DNA from: Paracoccus ravus | Lineage (GTDB): Bacteria > Pseudomonadota > Alphaproteobacteria > Rhodobacterales > Rhodobacteraceae | DNA length: 64,000 bases | Direction of reading: 5' to 3' | NCBI RefSeq assembly: GCF_004522175.1 | Contig: NZ_SDEB01000012.1 | Location: forward strand, 57,805-121,804 | Shown here: positions 28,925 to 39,436 of the stretch, in pieces | Position numbering within the stretch: position 1 is the stretch's first letter | Layout of the letters: every line of letters begins with the position of its first letter | Notes under the pieces: model-generated | Told to the model about the DNA's origin: nothing | Seen by the model: only the letters and a program-made list of their open reading frames with translations | Database searches by the model: none | Made by a program: the position numbers and the translations under genes

Positions 28925-30079
28925 TTATTTCGCCGTCGCGGGAATGCAGTCGATGCCGCCGGCAATCAGCGCAGCGCAGAATTTGCGCGCCTCGTCGCGG
29001 GATCCAAAGCCTGCGGCCCGCAGCCGCCAGAAGGTCCGCCCGCCGCTCTCGGCCTCTTGCACGACGCGAGACTTGCCGTCGAAAAGACCGCCGAACTTGC
29101 CCGAGACGCGGGCCCATTCGCTCTTGGCGATGGCGTCGCTGTCAAAGGCCCCGATCTGGACCATGGCAGAGCCCGATGCGACCTTGGCCGGTGCGGGTTC
29201 CGCAGGCGCGGCGGCGGGGCGGCCGGCCGGCGTTGCGGGGGCGGCGTCGCTGGCGACATTCTGCGCCGCAGCCACGCGGCGCTGCGGTCGGGGCGCCGGA
29301 CGTGCGGCCTGAAGGGTCGGCGCTGCGGCCGCCAATTGGGCCTCGGCCAAGGCAAGATTGATCGCGTCGTTCTGCGCCTCGCGGCCCTGCAGATCGGTCA
29401 GAGCCTCGTTCACCGGAGCCTCGGCGGCCGGCGCATCCGCGATCGCCTCAACGACGCTGTCCGGCTCGACGCTGGTTTCCATGGCGGCCGCTGCCAGCGC
29501 TGCGGCCTCATTGTCCGAAAGCGGCAGGACAGGCGCGGTTTCGTCGATCAGCGGCAGGTCGATCGGATGGGCCGGGGCCTGCGCGACCGCGCCCAGATCC
29601 CCCATCGGCACATCCTGAGCGTCATCCAGCTGGACCGGCTTCGGCGCAATGGCGATCTCATCGGCCACTCTGGCGGAATTGCCGGCAGCGACCGAATTCA
29701 CGGCCAGGCCCATCCGGTCAGTCAGCTCGCCGCCCGGATCGGCGGGGGCAGTCCGGGCATCGCCCTGAACGGCGCGGATGACCGGAACCCCCGAGACATC
29801 CCGCACCACCAGCTTGAAGCCCCAGACCATCAAGATGACCACCAGCCCGACCGAAACCAGCGCGCCGAAATAATGTGTCAGGCGCGAAAGCCTGACCAGC
29901 AAGGGAACCGGCCCGGCATTGGCATAGCCGTCGGCCTGATCATAACGCTGCTCGTCCCAGTCATCCGTGCTCCAGTCATCATGGGACTCGGAGCCTGCAC
30001 GCCCATAGGAATAATCCTGCGCATGTCGAGTCGACTGCGCGTCCTGAAACCCGCCAGAGCGGAAGTCTACGATTGCCAT
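28925..30079 (-). CDS. SPOR-domain membrane protein
   Basis: 384-aa bitopic protein: acidic cytoplasmic N-terminus, one membrane helix (about 70-88), a long Ala/Pro-rich periplasmic linker, and a C-terminal SPOR domain (about 305-384, GSAMVQIGAFDSDAIAKSEW). SPOR domains bind septal peptidoglycan lacking stem peptides, so a division-site role is likely. The ATG at 30079 has GCAGGA upstream. nagZ follows after 3 nt, and argS lies upstream. Confidence 0.88.
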   Translation of the reverse strand: MAIVDFRSGGFQDAQSTRHAQDYSYGRAGSESHDDWSTDDWDEQRYDQADGYANAGPVPLLVRLSRLTHYFGALVSVGLVVILMVWGFKLVVRDVSGVPVIRAVQGDARTAPADPGGELTDRMGLAVNSVAAGNSARVADEIAIAPKPVQLDDAQDVPMGDLGAVAQAPAHPIDLPLIDETAPVLPLSDNEAAALAAAAMETSVEPDSVVEAIADAPAAEAPVNEALTDLQGREAQNDAINLALAEAQLAAAAPTLQAARPAPRPQRRVAAAQNVASDAAPATPAGRPAAAPAEPAPAKVASGSAMVQIGAFDSDAIAKSEWARVSGKFGGLFDGKSRVVQEAESGGRTFWRLRAAGFGSRDEARKFCAALIAGGIDCIPATAK

Positions 30080-30146
30080 TCCTGCCTGCCTGCCGGTTCG
30101 ACCGGTGTCTGCCGTTGCACTGCTCGACACCGGCAGGGCGCTGTTT

Positions 30147-31892
30147 TCAGCGCATCTCTTTGGCCGGGGTCACGCCCAAGATAGCAAGCCCCGCCGAAAT
30201 GACAACGCCAACGGACCGCGCCAGCGCGATTTTCGCCGACGTTGCGGCAGGATCGCCATCCTGCACGAAGCGCAGCGACAACTCGTCATTGCCACGATTC
30301 CACAGCGAATGCAGTTCAGACGCGATATCATAGAGATAGAACGCAATCCTGTGCGGTTCATGGGCGCGGGCGGCGATCTCGACGATGCGTGGCCATTCGG
30401 CAACTTTTTGCGCCATGGCAAGTTCGGCCGGATGGGCGAGAAGCGTGAGATCGGCATCGCCAAGCGTCGCGTCATCGACCGCAACGCCGGTTTCGGCCGC
30501 CTTCTTGAGGACCGAATTGATCCGGGCACTGGCATATTGGACGTACCAGACCGGATTGTCCTTGGACTGTTCCAGCACCTTGTCAAAGTCGAAATCCAGC
30601 GCCGCGTCGTTCTTGCGGGTCAGCATGTGGAAGCGGGTGACATCGGCCCCCGCCTGCTCGACCACGTCGCGCAGCGTGACGAAGGTCCCGGCGCGCTTCG
30701 ACATTTTGAAGGGCTCGCCGTTCTTGAACAGCTTGACCAGCTGGATCAGCTTGACGTCCAGCGGCACGCGGCCATTCGACAGGGCAGAGACGGCAGCGGT
30801 CATGCGCTTGACATAACCGCCGTGATCCGCGCCGAAGACGTCGATCAACTGGTCGAAGCCGCGGTCGATCTTGTCCCAGTGATAGGCGATGTCGGGCGCG
30901 AAATAGGTCCAGGCTCCGTCGGATTTCTTGACCGGCCGATCCACGTCGTCGCCATGCGCGCTCGAACGGAACAGGGTCTGTTCGCGCGGCTCCCAATCCT
31001 CGGGGGTCTTGCCCTTGGGCGGCTCGAGCACACCTTCATAGATCAGACCGGCGGCGCGCAGGCGGTCGATGGCGGCCTCGATCCGGCCGGTGCCGTAGAG
31101 CGCCTTTTCGCTGGAAAACACATCCATATGGACGTTGAGCAGCGCCAGATCCTCACGGATCATCTCCATCATCGCCGCGGTCGCGAAGTCGCGGACCTCT
31201 TCCAGCCAGTCGGATTCCGGCTTGTCGAGCAGGCTCGCGCCGTATTTCGCCTTAAGCGCCTCGCCGACCGGGATCAGGTAATCGCCGGGATAAAGACCCT
31301 CGCGGATCTCGGGCTCAAGCCCGTTCGCCTCGCGGTAGCGCTCATAGGCCGAGCGGGCCAGCACATCGACCTGCGCACCGCCGTCATTGATGTAATATTC
31401 GCGCGTGACGTCATAGCCCGCGAAATCCAGAAGTGCTGCCAGCGCATCGCCAAAGACCGCGCCCCGGGTATGGCCGACATGCATCGGCCCGGTCGGGTTG
31501 GCGCTGACGAATTCGACATTGATCTTGGTGCCCTCGCCCATGACCGAGCGGCCGAATTCCGCCCCGCCCGCCAGCGCGGCACGGACGACGCCCTGCCATT
31601 GGCCGGGTGCCAGACGCAGGTTCAGAAAGCCCGGCCCCGCCACATCAGCGGCCGTGATGCGCGGATCGGCGGCAAGGCGGGCGGCCAGCGCCTCGGCGAT
31701 CTCGCGCGGCTTCTTTCCGGCGGGCTTGGCCAGCACCATCGCGGCATTGGTCGCCATGTCGCCATGCGCGGCGTCGCGCGGCGGCTCGACGGTCACGGCC
31801 GAGGTTTCCAGTCCTGCAGGCAGTTCACCCGCCTGTTCCATCTGGGCCAGCGCATCGATCACCAGCGCGCGGATATCCGAAAAGAGGTTCAT
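30147..31892 (-). CDS. argS: Arginyl-tRNA synthetase
   Basis: Class I aminoacyl-tRNA synthetase (581 aa). It has the HIGH-type signature HVGHTRGA, the KMSKR motif, an N-terminal Add1 domain and a C-terminal DALR anticodon-binding domain. The ATG at 31892 ([11 protein letters not shown]) fits the family start; an ATG at 31901 would add MEA. First gene of the argS-SPOR-nagZ-scpAB series on the minus strand. Confidence 0.96.
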   Translation of the reverse strand: MNLFSDIRALVIDALAQMEQAGELPAGLETSAVTVEPPRDAAHGDMATNAAMVLAKPAGKKPREIAEALAARLAADPRITAADVAGPGFLNLRLAPGQWQGVVRAALAGGAEFGRSVMGEGTKINVEFVSANPTGPMHVGHTRGAVFGDALAALLDFAGYDVTREYYINDGGAQVDVLARSAYERYREANGLEPEIREGLYPGDYLIPVGEALKAKYGASLLDKPESDWLEEVRDFATAAMMEMIREDLALLNVHMDVFSSEKALYGTGRIEAAIDRLRAAGLIYEGVLEPPKGKTPEDWEPREQTLFRSSAHGDDVDRPVKKSDGAWTYFAPDIAYHWDKIDRGFDQLIDVFGADHGGYVKRMTAAVSALSNGRVPLDVKLIQLVKLFKNGEPFKMSKRAGTFVTLRDVVEQAGADVTRFHMLTRKNDAALDFDFDKVLEQSKDNPVWYVQYASARINSVLKKAAETGVAVDDATLGDADLTLLAHPAELAMAQKVAEWPRIVEIAARAHEPHRIAFYLYDIASELHSLWNRGNDELSLRFVQDGDPAATSAKIALARSVGVVISAGLAILGVTPAKEMR

Positions 31893-31977
31893 GGCTTCCA
31901 TCCTAAGGTCGGTGGCGGGATAACGCCTGCGCTTGGGAAAGGTCAACTGTGGCGATCGAGGTGAATGGCCGCAGGCA

Positions 31978-33888
31978 TCAATGCAGCCGGCGCGGCGGAA
32001 ACACTCCGGGCCGAAGCATCACGGCATGGTCCGCGTCCTCTAGACGGCTCGGTCGGCTATCCTCCTCTTCGCTCTCGGCAGGCTCGGGCTGGGCCTGCGC
32101 ATCGGGCGGCACGAGCGAGATGATCCGGCTGTCGGGCCGGGCCTCGAACTTCGCCGGATCGGCGACGAAACTCATCCTGCCGCGATCGACCACCGCCAGA
32201 GGAATGGCGTCCGCGCGGCCGTCGCGCCAATCCTCCAGCGTGTATTCGCTGCTCAGGCGCGTGGTGCTGAAACGCCAGCCCCGTTCCAGCAGATCGAGAT
32301 ACTGCGTCAGCGTCCGGCTGCCGCCGATCCCCCTGCCCCCAAGCTGGCTGGGCAGCGCGTAGCGCGCGACCTCTTCTTTGTGGCGGGTGACCTGCCAGAT
32401 CGCGTTCCTGCCGAAATCCGGGGCCAGATCGGTCGCGACCAGCGTGTTATAGGCATCATTATCCGAAGCGGCGAGCAGCGTGTTATAGTCGATGAACTCG
32501 ACATTGAGTTCCGCCCCTTCGGACAGGATGTCGCCATCGTAGCAGGGAATCCCCTCGGCCCGGGCCGATCGCAGATGGACGCGGTTCGGATCGGCGATCA
32601 GCACGCGCACCCCCGCCTTTTCCATCGCCTTGGCGAGCCCCGTCGCGAATTCCGAGCCACCCACGATCAGAAGCCCCGGCTTCTCGCCCGAGGTCAGGCC
32701 GAGCGCCTGCGCCATGGGCGCGAGGGTGAAACCATGCAGCACCACCGTCGCCACCACCAGCACGAAAGCCAGAGGCACCAGCAGCGCCCCGTCCGAGATC
32801 CCCTCGCTGACGAGCCGCTCCGCAAAGATCCCCGAGACCGCGACCAGCACCACGCCGCGCGGTCCGGTAAAGGCGATCAGGAATTTTTCCTGCCAAGGCA
32901 GATCGGTGCCCAGAAGCGACACAAAGACCGTCAGCGGCCGCACGATCAGCACGACCGAGAGAACGAAGGCAACTGCCCGCCAGTCCAGCATCGACAATGT
33001 CTCGAAGCGGAAATCGGCTCCGAGCAGGATAAAGACCCCGGACACCAGAAGGATGGTCGCGGTTTCCTTGAAACGGTGGATCTCGGCATAGCTCGGCAGC
33101 TTGGCATTCGCGATCAAGAGCCCCATCACCGTCACCGTGAGCAGCCCGCTTTCATGCAGCACGGCATTGGCCGAGGTGAAAACCCCAAGCACCGTGACGA
33201 AAAGCAGCGGTACCTTCATGTATTCCGGCACCAGATTGCGGCGAAACGCGGCCACGATTCCCGCCCCGACCGCCACGCCCAGAACCAGCGCAAAGGCAAG
33301 GCCGAACAGCAGGTGCCAGACCGCCTCGATCGTGCCCATATTCTGGAAACGGACCATCACGACGAGCAGGGCCAGAACCCCCGCAAGCGCGCCCAGCGGG
33401 TCGTTGACGATGGCCTCCCATTGCAGGGCTTGGGCCGGGCGCGAGCGCAGCCGCGCCTGCCGCAGCAAAGGCGCGATGACGGTCGGGCCGGTCACGATCA
33501 TGATCCCGCCAAAGACGATCGCCGCCGGCCATTCCAGCCCGGCGACCAGGTTCAGCGCCAAGGCCGAGAGGGCCCAGCCCAGCGGCGCACCGATATAGAC
33601 CAGCCGCTTGACCGCCGCCCGCGCATCGCGCAATTCGCGAAAATTCAGCGTGAGGCCGCCCTCGAACAGAATGATCGCCACCGCCAATGAGATCAGCGGC
33701 TCAAGCAATGGGCCGAGTTCGCGTCCCGGGACGAATATGCCCGTCACCGGGCCGAGCAGCAGCCCCGCGATCAGCATCAGGACGATGCCGGGCATCCGAA
33801 AACGCCATGCCAGCCATTGCGCGCCGATGCCCGCGACGCCGACGATTGCAAAAGCCTCCATCGGGCCAAGCCCGCCAAATTCATTCAC
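31978..33888 (-). CDS. Cation:proton antiporter with RCK-type domain
   Basis: 636-aa CPA1/NhaP-like antiporter exchanging Na+ or K+ for H+ across the inner membrane. About 12-13 hydrophobic helices occupy residues 8-400, including [32 protein letters not shown] and the [10 protein letters not shown] segment, where the conserved N-D pair lies. A Rossmann-like RCK_N domain (about 405-520, [18 protein letters not shown]) suggests nucleotide or ion control. The C-terminal tail is disordered and acidic. The ion is not decidable from sequence alone. Confidence 0.88.
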   Translation of the reverse strand: MNEFGGLGPMEAFAIVGVAGIGAQWLAWRFRMPGIVLMLIAGLLLGPVTGIFVPGRELGPLLEPLISLAVAIILFEGGLTLNFRELRDARAAVKRLVYIGAPLGWALSALALNLVAGLEWPAAIVFGGIMIVTGPTVIAPLLRQARLRSRPAQALQWEAIVNDPLGALAGVLALLVVMVRFQNMGTIEAVWHLLFGLAFALVLGVAVGAGIVAAFRRNLVPEYMKVPLLFVTVLGVFTSANAVLHESGLLTVTVMGLLIANAKLPSYAEIHRFKETATILLVSGVFILLGADFRFETLSMLDWRAVAFVLSVVLIVRPLTVFVSLLGTDLPWQEKFLIAFTGPRGVVLVAVSGIFAERLVSEGISDGALLVPLAFVLVVATVVLHGFTLAPMAQALGLTSGEKPGLLIVGGSEFATGLAKAMEKAGVRVLIADPNRVHLRSARAEGIPCYDGDILSEGAELNVEFIDYNTLLAASDNDAYNTLVATDLAPDFGRNAIWQVTRHKEEVARYALPSQLGGRGIGGSRTLTQYLDLLERGWRFSTTRLSSEYTLEDWRDGRADAIPLAVVDRGRMSFVADPAKFEARPDSRIISLVPPDAQAQPEPAESEEEDSRPSRLEDADHAVMLRPGVFPPRRLH

Positions 33889-34319
33889 GATAGATCACCC
33901 TCGCCGTCACGCACCCTGCGGGCCATATGTGTCAGAATGTTCTGCCAGCCCCGGACAGTCACGGAAATTCTGGCGGCCCGCAGCGTGATGAAATTGCCAC
34001 CCATTCCGCGCGGCAGGTCACCGGCAAATGCGCAGCGCCCGTGCCCGGGCGGCGGTCCTGGCTTGGGGCATCGGCTGGGGTCTTGGGCTGCGGGGCCGGC
34101 TTCTGGCGGAAACGCTAAATTTCGCGATCAGATTGACGCGGTGCATGTTTTCGGTTAGGCCCCTCTCCGTCTGCATCCGGCAGGCAAGGCGAGGGGCGTG
34201 CGGCGATTGCGTCCCGAACCGCCGTTTCCGGCCCTTTGAACCGAATGGCAGGCCCGGTCACGGCGATCGACGCAAGACCAGCGCAGCAGTGATTCTGCGC
34301 GAATAAACGAAAGTCCCTG
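33889..34319. other. Intergenic region before the RhlE-type helicase
   Basis: 430 nt between the divergent antiporter and helicase genes. No open frame here has a plausible start, coding character or recognisable similarity. It probably holds both promoters and a long 5' leader of the helicase mRNA, as is common for cold-responsive DEAD-box genes. Confidence 0.5.
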
Positions 34320-36485
34320 ATGACCAAATTTACCGACCTGAAACTGGACCCCAAGGTTCTGAAAGCCATCGCCGAGGCGGGGTACGAAACCCCAACGCCG
34401 ATTCAGGCGGGCGCGATTCCCCCCGCGCTCGAGGGGCGTGACGTGCTGGGCATCGCTCAGACCGGAACCGGCAAGACCGCCAGCTTCACTTTGCCGATGA
34501 TCACGCTTCTGGGGCGTGGCCGGGCGCGTGCGCGGATGCCGCGCAGCCTCGTGCTGTGCCCGACGCGCGAACTGGCCGCACAGGTCGCCGAGAATTTCGA
34601 CATCTATGCCAAGCATACCAAACTGACCAAGGCGCTCTTGATCGGCGGCGTCAGCTTCAATGAGCAGGACAAGCTGATCGACCGCGGCGTCGATGTGCTG
34701 ATCGCGACCCCCGGTCGCCTGCTCGACCATTTCGAGCGCGGCAAGCTTCTGCTGACCGGCGTTCAGATCATGGTCGTCGATGAGGCTGACCGGATGCTCG
34801 ACATGGGGTTCATCCCGGATATCGAGCGCATCTTCCAACTGACGCCCTTTACCCGTCAGACGCTGTTCTTCTCGGCCACCATGGCCCCCGAGATCGAGCG
34901 CATCACCGACACCTTCCTGCACGCACCCGAGCGCATCGAGGTCGCGCGTCAGGCCACCACCAGCGAGACGATCACCCAAAGGCTGGTCGAGATCACCCCG
35001 ACCCGCAAGGACCAGACCGCCAAGCAGAAGCGTGAGCTGCTGCGCGCGGTGATCCGGGCCGAGGGCGAGGATCTGAAAAACGCGATCATCTTCTGCAACC
35101 GCAAGACCGATGTGGATATCGTCGCCAAATCCCTGAAAGCGCATGGTTTCGACGCGGCGCCCATCCACGGGGATCTGGATCAGCGCCACCGCATGGCGAC
35201 GCTGGACGATTTCCGCGAGGGCAAGCTGCGCTTCCTCGTGGCCTCGGACGTGGCCGCCCGCGGGCTCGATATCCCCGCGGTCAGCCATGTCTTCAACTTC
35301 GACCTGCCCTCTCACGCCGAGGATTACGTTCACCGCATCGGCCGCACCGGTCGGGCGGGACGTCTTGGCACGGCCATTTCGCTTGCGACACCCATGGACG
35401 AAAAATACCTCACTGCCATTGAAACGCTGGTCAAGCAAAGCCTGCCGCGTGCCGAAACGCCCGAGGGATTCGCCTTGTCGGCCGCTGCCAAGGACGCCCC
35501 ACGCCCGCCGCGCGAGAATGGCCGGCGCGAACGCAGCCGCGACCGCAGCCGCCATGGCCGCCGCGATGACAGCGAGCAGCGCAGCCAGCAGCCCGACGCC
35601 AAGCCGGTCGAAACCAGCCCCCGAGATGATCGCCGGGAAGATCGTCGGGAGGAGCGCCGTGAAGAACGTCGTGACGAAAGGCGGGAACGCGGCCACGATC
35701 AGCGTGGCAATGATCACCGTGGCCATGATCATCGCAGCGGCGAAAGGCGCGAGGATCGCCGTGGCGACCGCCATCCCGTCATGGGCATGGGCGATCACGT
35801 CCCCGAATTCCTGACCCGCAGTTTCCGCCCTTCGTTCCGCGAGCTTCACGAGGACACCGCTTCGGCATCCCAGCCCGCACCGGCCAAGGCTCCTGCCCGG
35901 CCGGAGCATGGCGCGCATGACGCCGCGCCTGCCGTCTCGTCTATCGCTGCGCCCGCCTCTGTCGCCGCGCCGATCTCCGCCGAACCCAGCTCGGTCGAGC
36001 CCGGCTCTGCCGAGCCGACGCCCAAGCCCAAGCGCAGCCGTTCGCGCAAGACAGCCGCGAAAGCGCCGGTCGCGCCGGTGACCGAAGCCGAGCCGGCGCA
36101 AGCCGCGATTGCCGAGGCCGAAGCACCCGCTCAAGCCCCCGCGGCAGAGATTGCCGCCGAGACGGTCGTCGCATCCGCCGCAGAGGCAGCGCCCGCGAAA
36201 AAACCGACGCGCAGCCGCAAGCCCCGGACCACTAAGCCCAAGGCCGAAGCCGTAACTGCTGAAGCCCCTGCCGAGGCCGCGCCTTCGGACAGCGCGGAGC
36301 CCGTCGCGGTCCCCGAAGCCGTGGCCGAAAAACCCAAGCGCAAGACCACGGCGCGCAAGACCGCGGCAAAGCCCGCCGCCTCGCGCAGCCGCAAGACCAA
36401 GACGGCCCAGGACAGCGCCCCGGCAACCGACAGCGCGACCGAGACTCCGGCCGTGGTCGCGGATGATTCCGCCGCCGAGGCCTGA
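34320..36485 (+). CDS. DEAD-box RNA helicase, RhlE-like, with long basic tail
   Basis: 721-aa ATP-dependent RNA helicase. The core (1-375) has the Q motif, Walker A AQTGTGKT (46-53), PTRELA, DEAD (154-157), SAT and HRIGRTGRAGR, all intact. The tail (380-721) is almost as long as the core. One part (about 395-500) is Arg/Asp/Glu/His-rich with DRREDRREERREERRDERRE-like repeats. The second part (about 540-721) is Ala/Pro/Lys-rich and histone H1-like, with repeated SRSRKT/KPKRKT motifs. The tail is likely disordered and RNA-binding, probably for cold adaptation or ribosome assembly. lnt follows 9 nt later. Confidence 0.94.
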   Translation: MTKFTDLKLDPKVLKAIAEAGYETPTPIQAGAIPPALEGRDVLGIAQTGTGKTASFTLPMITLLGRGRARARMPRSLVLCPTRELAAQVAENFDIYAKHTKLTKALLIGGVSFNEQDKLIDRGVDVLIATPGRLLDHFERGKLLLTGVQIMVVDEADRMLDMGFIPDIERIFQLTPFTRQTLFFSATMAPEIERITDTFLHAPERIEVARQATTSETITQRLVEITPTRKDQTAKQKRELLRAVIRAEGEDLKNAIIFCNRKTDVDIVAKSLKAHGFDAAPIHGDLDQRHRMATLDDFREGKLRFLVASDVAARGLDIPAVSHVFNFDLPSHAEDYVHRIGRTGRAGRLGTAISLATPMDEKYLTAIETLVKQSLPRAETPEGFALSAAAKDAPRPPRENGRRERSRDRSRHGRRDDSEQRSQQPDAKPVETSPRDDRREDRREERREERRDERRERGHDQRGNDHRGHDHRSGERREDRRGDRHPVMGMGDHVPEFLTRSFRPSFRELHEDTASASQPAPAKAPARPEHGAHDAAPAVSSIAAPASVAAPISAEPSSVEPGSAEPTPKPKRSRSRKTAAKAPVAPVTEAEPAQAAIAEAEAPAQAPAAEIAAETVVASAAEAAPAKKPTRSRKPRTTKPKAEAVTAEAPAEAAPSDSAEPVAVPEAVAEKPKRKTTARKTAAKPAASRSRKTKTAQDSAPATDSATETPAVVADDSAAEA

Positions 36486-36494
36486 TCACCGGTC

Positions 36495-38045
36495 ATGCCT
36501 GTCACGGCACCGACGACCTCCAGGGACCGAAGCCGTCTGACGCGGCTTCGGTCCTTGGCATTTGACCTCGCACTCGGCGCGCTTGCCGCCTTGGGGCAGG
36601 CCCCGTGGAATCTGTGGTTCCTTGCCCTAGCCGCGCTTGCTCTGCTGTGCTGGCGCATCGCCCGGGCACGAGATCCGCGCCAGGCATTCTGGCATGCCCT
36701 GGCCGCGGGTTTCGGCCAGTTCGCCATCGCCATGTCCTGGATCGTCGAGCCTTTCCTCGTCGAACCCGAGCGTTACGGCTGGATGGCGCCATTCGCGCTG
36801 GTCCTTACGGCGAGCGGTGGCGCGCTGTTCTGGGCCCTGCCCGGCTGGCTATCGGCCCGTCTTGAATCGGGTCTCGCGGCGCGCGGGGCCGCCTTCGCCG
36901 CTTTCATGGTTCTTTCCGACTGGCTGCGCGGCTGGATCTTTACCGGCCTCCCCTGGAGCCTGACCGGACATATCTGGATCGGAACCCCCGCAGACCAGCT
37001 CGCCGCCTCTTTCGGCGCGATCGGACTTTCCGCCCTGACCATGCTTACCGCGGTTCTTCCGGTGATTTTCCTGCGCCAGGATCGGGGGCCGCGCACCGCT
37101 CTTCCCGGCGCGATCCTCTCGGCGCTGGTGATCGCCACGGTCTGGAGCGCGGGGCTTGCGCGCCTGGCACAGCCGGTGCCGCCTGACAGGCCCATCCAGC
37201 TTCGCCTGATCCAGCCCAATGCGACACAGGCGCTGAAATGGGACCCCTATTGGTCGGAGATCTTCTTCCGGCGCCTGCTCGAGCTCTCGGCCGCCCGCGA
37301 TCCTGGCCGCCCCGGTCCGGATGCGGTGATCTGGCCCGAAACCGCGGTCAGTTTCCTGCTCGAGCAATCGGGCAGCGCGCCTCAAGACATCGCCAACCAT
37401 GTCGGAGCGCCGGTCATCCTGGGCATTCAGCGCGGCGAAGGATCGCGCTATTTCAACAGCCTGACCGAATTCTCCAGAAATGGCATCGGCGAGATCTACG
37501 ACAAGTTTCACCTCGTTCCCTTCGGTGAATACACGCCTTGGGGAGATCAGCTCTCCGCCTTTGGCATCCGCGCCTTTGCCGCCCAGCATGGGTTTGGCTA
37601 CTCTCCCGGTCCCGCACCCAGGATCCTGCGCTTTTCCGCATTGCCCCCGGTGCAGCCCCTGATCTGCTACGAGGCCGTGTTCTCGCGGCATCTCATTTCC
37701 GGACCGAACCGGCCCGAATGGCTCTTGCAGGTCACGAATGACGGCTGGTTCGGTCAGCTCTCGGGACCGTGGCAACATCTCGCGCAGGCGCAACTCAGGG
37801 CGATCGAATCGGGCCTGCCGCTCATGCGCGCGGCGAATACCGGCGTCTCCGCCGTGTTGGACGGGCATGGGCGCATCCGCGCGCAGCTTGGTCTGGGCGT
37901 CACGGGCCGGATCGACGCCGCCCTGCCCTCGGCCCTGCCGCCGACGCCATGGTCGCGCTGGGGCGATTGGCCTGCGGTGCTTGCAGCACTGGCATGCATT
38001 GCCGGCGCGCTGTCGCATCGCATGTTGACTGCCCGGAGGCGCTGA
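36495..38045 (+). CDS. lnt: Apolipoprotein N-acyltransferase
   Basis: Inner-membrane enzyme (516 aa) that adds the third acyl chain to lipoproteins. About seven N-terminal helices precede a nitrilase-like periplasmic domain with the full catalytic triad: E282 (WPET), K337 (YDKFHLVPFGEY) and C391 (LICYEAVF). It starts 9 nt after the helicase stop. Its stop is only 16 nt before the metK riboswitch, so metK mRNA either reads through from lnt or starts inside it. Confidence 0.95.
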   Translation: MPVTAPTTSRDRSRLTRLRSLAFDLALGALAALGQAPWNLWFLALAALALLCWRIARARDPRQAFWHALAAGFGQFAIAMSWIVEPFLVEPERYGWMAPFALVLTASGGALFWALPGWLSARLESGLAARGAAFAAFMVLSDWLRGWIFTGLPWSLTGHIWIGTPADQLAASFGAIGLSALTMLTAVLPVIFLRQDRGPRTALPGAILSALVIATVWSAGLARLAQPVPPDRPIQLRLIQPNATQALKWDPYWSEIFFRRLLELSAARDPGRPGPDAVIWPETAVSFLLEQSGSAPQDIANHVGAPVILGIQRGEGSRYFNSLTEFSRNGIGEIYDKFHLVPFGEYTPWGDQLSAFGIRAFAAQHGFGYSPGPAPRILRFSALPPVQPLICYEAVFSRHLISGPNRPEWLLQVTNDGWFGQLSGPWQHLAQAQLRAIESGLPLMRAANTGVSAVLDGHGRIRAQLGLGVTGRIDAALPSALPPTPWSRWGDWPAVLAALACIAGALSHRMLTARRR

Positions 38046-38061
38046 ACTAACGATCGCGCTT

Positions 38062-38112
38062 GACCGTCACAACGGCTTCCTGGCGTGGCGGCGTCTTCTC
38101 TAACGGAGCATT
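38062..38112 (+). promoter_or_regulatory. SAM/SAH riboswitch upstream of metK
   Basis: A 7-bp stem pairs 38064-38070 (CCGTCAC) with 38085-38091 (GTGGCGG). The loop reads AACGGCTTCCTGGC, matching the conserved core of the SAM/SAH riboswitch class described upstream of metK in Rhodobacterales. The loop GCTTCC (38075-38080) can pair with the Shine-Dalgarno GGAGC (38105-38109), closing an H-type pseudoknot and masking the ribosome site 7 nt before the metK ATG. Predicted effect: high SAM or SAH reduces translation. Confidence 0.9.
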
Positions 38113-38115
38113 TCA

Positions 38116-39282
38116 ATGGCCAGACAGAATTATGTGTTCACCTCGGAATCGGTCTCCGAGGGGCATCCCGACAAATTGTGCGACCAGATCTCGGATGCGG
38201 TGCTCGATGCGCTGCTGGCCGAGGATCCGGCTGCCCGTGTGGCCTGCGAAACCTTCGCCACCACCGGCACCGTCGTGATCGGCGGCGAGATCGGCCTGAC
38301 CGACCAGAAGAAACTGGGCGAATATATGGGCCGGATCAGCCAGATCGCCCGCGATACGATCCGCGACATCGGCTATGAGCAGGAAAAGTTCCACTGGAAC
38401 ACCTGCCACGTCCACAATTACCTGCACGAGCAATCCGCCCATATCAGCCAGGGCGTCGATCGCGACGGCGCGGGCGACCAGGGCATCATGTTCGGCTTTG
38501 CCGTCGACGAGACGCCCGAGCTGATGCCCGCCCCGATCCAATATTCGCATGCGATCCTGCGCCGCCTCGCCGAGGCCCGCAAATCCGGTGCCGAGCCGAT
38601 GCTGGGCCCCGACGCCAAATCCCAGATCAGCCTGCGCTATGAAAATGGCAAGCCGGTCGAAGTCACCAGCCTCGTCCTGTCGCATCAGCACAAGGACGAA
38701 GCCCAGACCTCGGACGACATCCGCGCCATCGTCGAGCCCTATATCCGCGAGGTCCTGCCCGCCGAATGGCTGACCGAAAACACCGAATGGTGGGTCAACC
38801 CGACCGGCACTTTCGTGATCGGGGGCCCCGATGGCGACGCTGGCCTGACCGGACGCAAGATCATCGTCGACACCTATGGTGGGGCTGCGCCGCACGGCGG
38901 CGGGGCCTTCTCCGGCAAGGATCCGACCAAGGTCGACCGCTCGGCCGCCTATGCCGCGCGCTATCTCGCCAAGAACGTGGTCGCCGCCGGACTCGCGCGC
39001 AAATGCGTGATCCAGCTCAGCTACGCGATCGGCGTGGCCAAGCCGCTCTCGATCTATGCCGATACTTTCGGCACGAGCGAGGTCCCCGAGGCCGAGATCG
39101 AACGCGCCATCGCCCGCGCGATGGATCTGACGCCGCGAGGCATCCGCGAGCATTTGGACCTCTGCCGCCCGATTTATCGCCGCACGGCAGCTTACGGCCA
39201 TTTCGGTCGCGCGCCCGAGGCCGATGGCGGTTTCTCCTGGGAGCGCACGGATCTTGCCGAGGCGCTGCAGCGCGAGTTGTAA
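38116..39282 (+). CDS. metK: S-adenosylmethionine synthetase
   Basis: Cytoplasmic enzyme (388 aa) making SAM from methionine and ATP. The start [20 protein letters not shown] and the segments [12 protein letters not shown] and [16 protein letters not shown] are conserved signatures. It is controlled by the riboswitch that overlaps its ribosome binding site. No trmB-like gene follows; a terminator and then an opposite-strand J-domain gene come next. Confidence 0.98.
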   Translation: MARQNYVFTSESVSEGHPDKLCDQISDAVLDALLAEDPAARVACETFATTGTVVIGGEIGLTDQKKLGEYMGRISQIARDTIRDIGYEQEKFHWNTCHVHNYLHEQSAHISQGVDRDGAGDQGIMFGFAVDETPELMPAPIQYSHAILRRLAEARKSGAEPMLGPDAKSQISLRYENGKPVEVTSLVLSHQHKDEAQTSDDIRAIVEPYIREVLPAEWLTENTEWWVNPTGTFVIGGPDGDAGLTGRKIIVDTYGGAAPHGGGAFSGKDPTKVDRSAAYAARYLAKNVVAAGLARKCVIQLSYAIGVAKPLSIYADTFGTSEVPEAEIERAIARAMDLTPRGIREHLDLCRPIYRRTAAYGHFGRAPEADGGFSWERTDLAEALQREL

Positions 39283-39349
39283 TCCCCGGACCGGGGGCTT
39301 TGCGCCCCCGTCCAGCCAAGCCTCACCCGCAGGACATGTCTGACAGAAC

Positions 39350-39386
39350 AAGGCCCGAGGTTTGATCACCTCGGGCCTTCTTTCTT
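39350..39386 (+). terminator. Intrinsic terminator downstream of metK
   Basis: 12-bp perfect inverted repeat (39350-39361 with 39368-39379) followed by CTTTCTT. A second, smaller hairpin (GGGGGC/GCCCCC) lies right after the metK stop near 39293-39309. Confidence 0.85.
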
Positions 39387-39436
39387 GCTCAAATATCCTG
39401 GGGGAGCGCGGGACGCGCGGGGGCAAAGCCCCCTCT

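Noticed and set aside
27869..30184. Long plus-strand open frame over nagZ and the SPOR gene
   Set aside because: Both minus-strand genes have clear domains; the plus-strand translation has none.
33927..34306. Short plus-strand frames before the helicase gene
   Set aside because: They lack ribosome sites and coding character, and overlap the expected promoter and leader.
35600..35780. Repetitive CGxGAxGA-type DNA in the helicase gene as a CRISPR-like or satellite array
   Set aside because: The repeats are in frame, code for Arg/Asp/Glu residues and have no regular spacers.
34155..36134. Long minus-strand open frame opposite the helicase gene
   Set aside because: Antisense shadow of the helicase; composition is repetitive and no family is recognisable.
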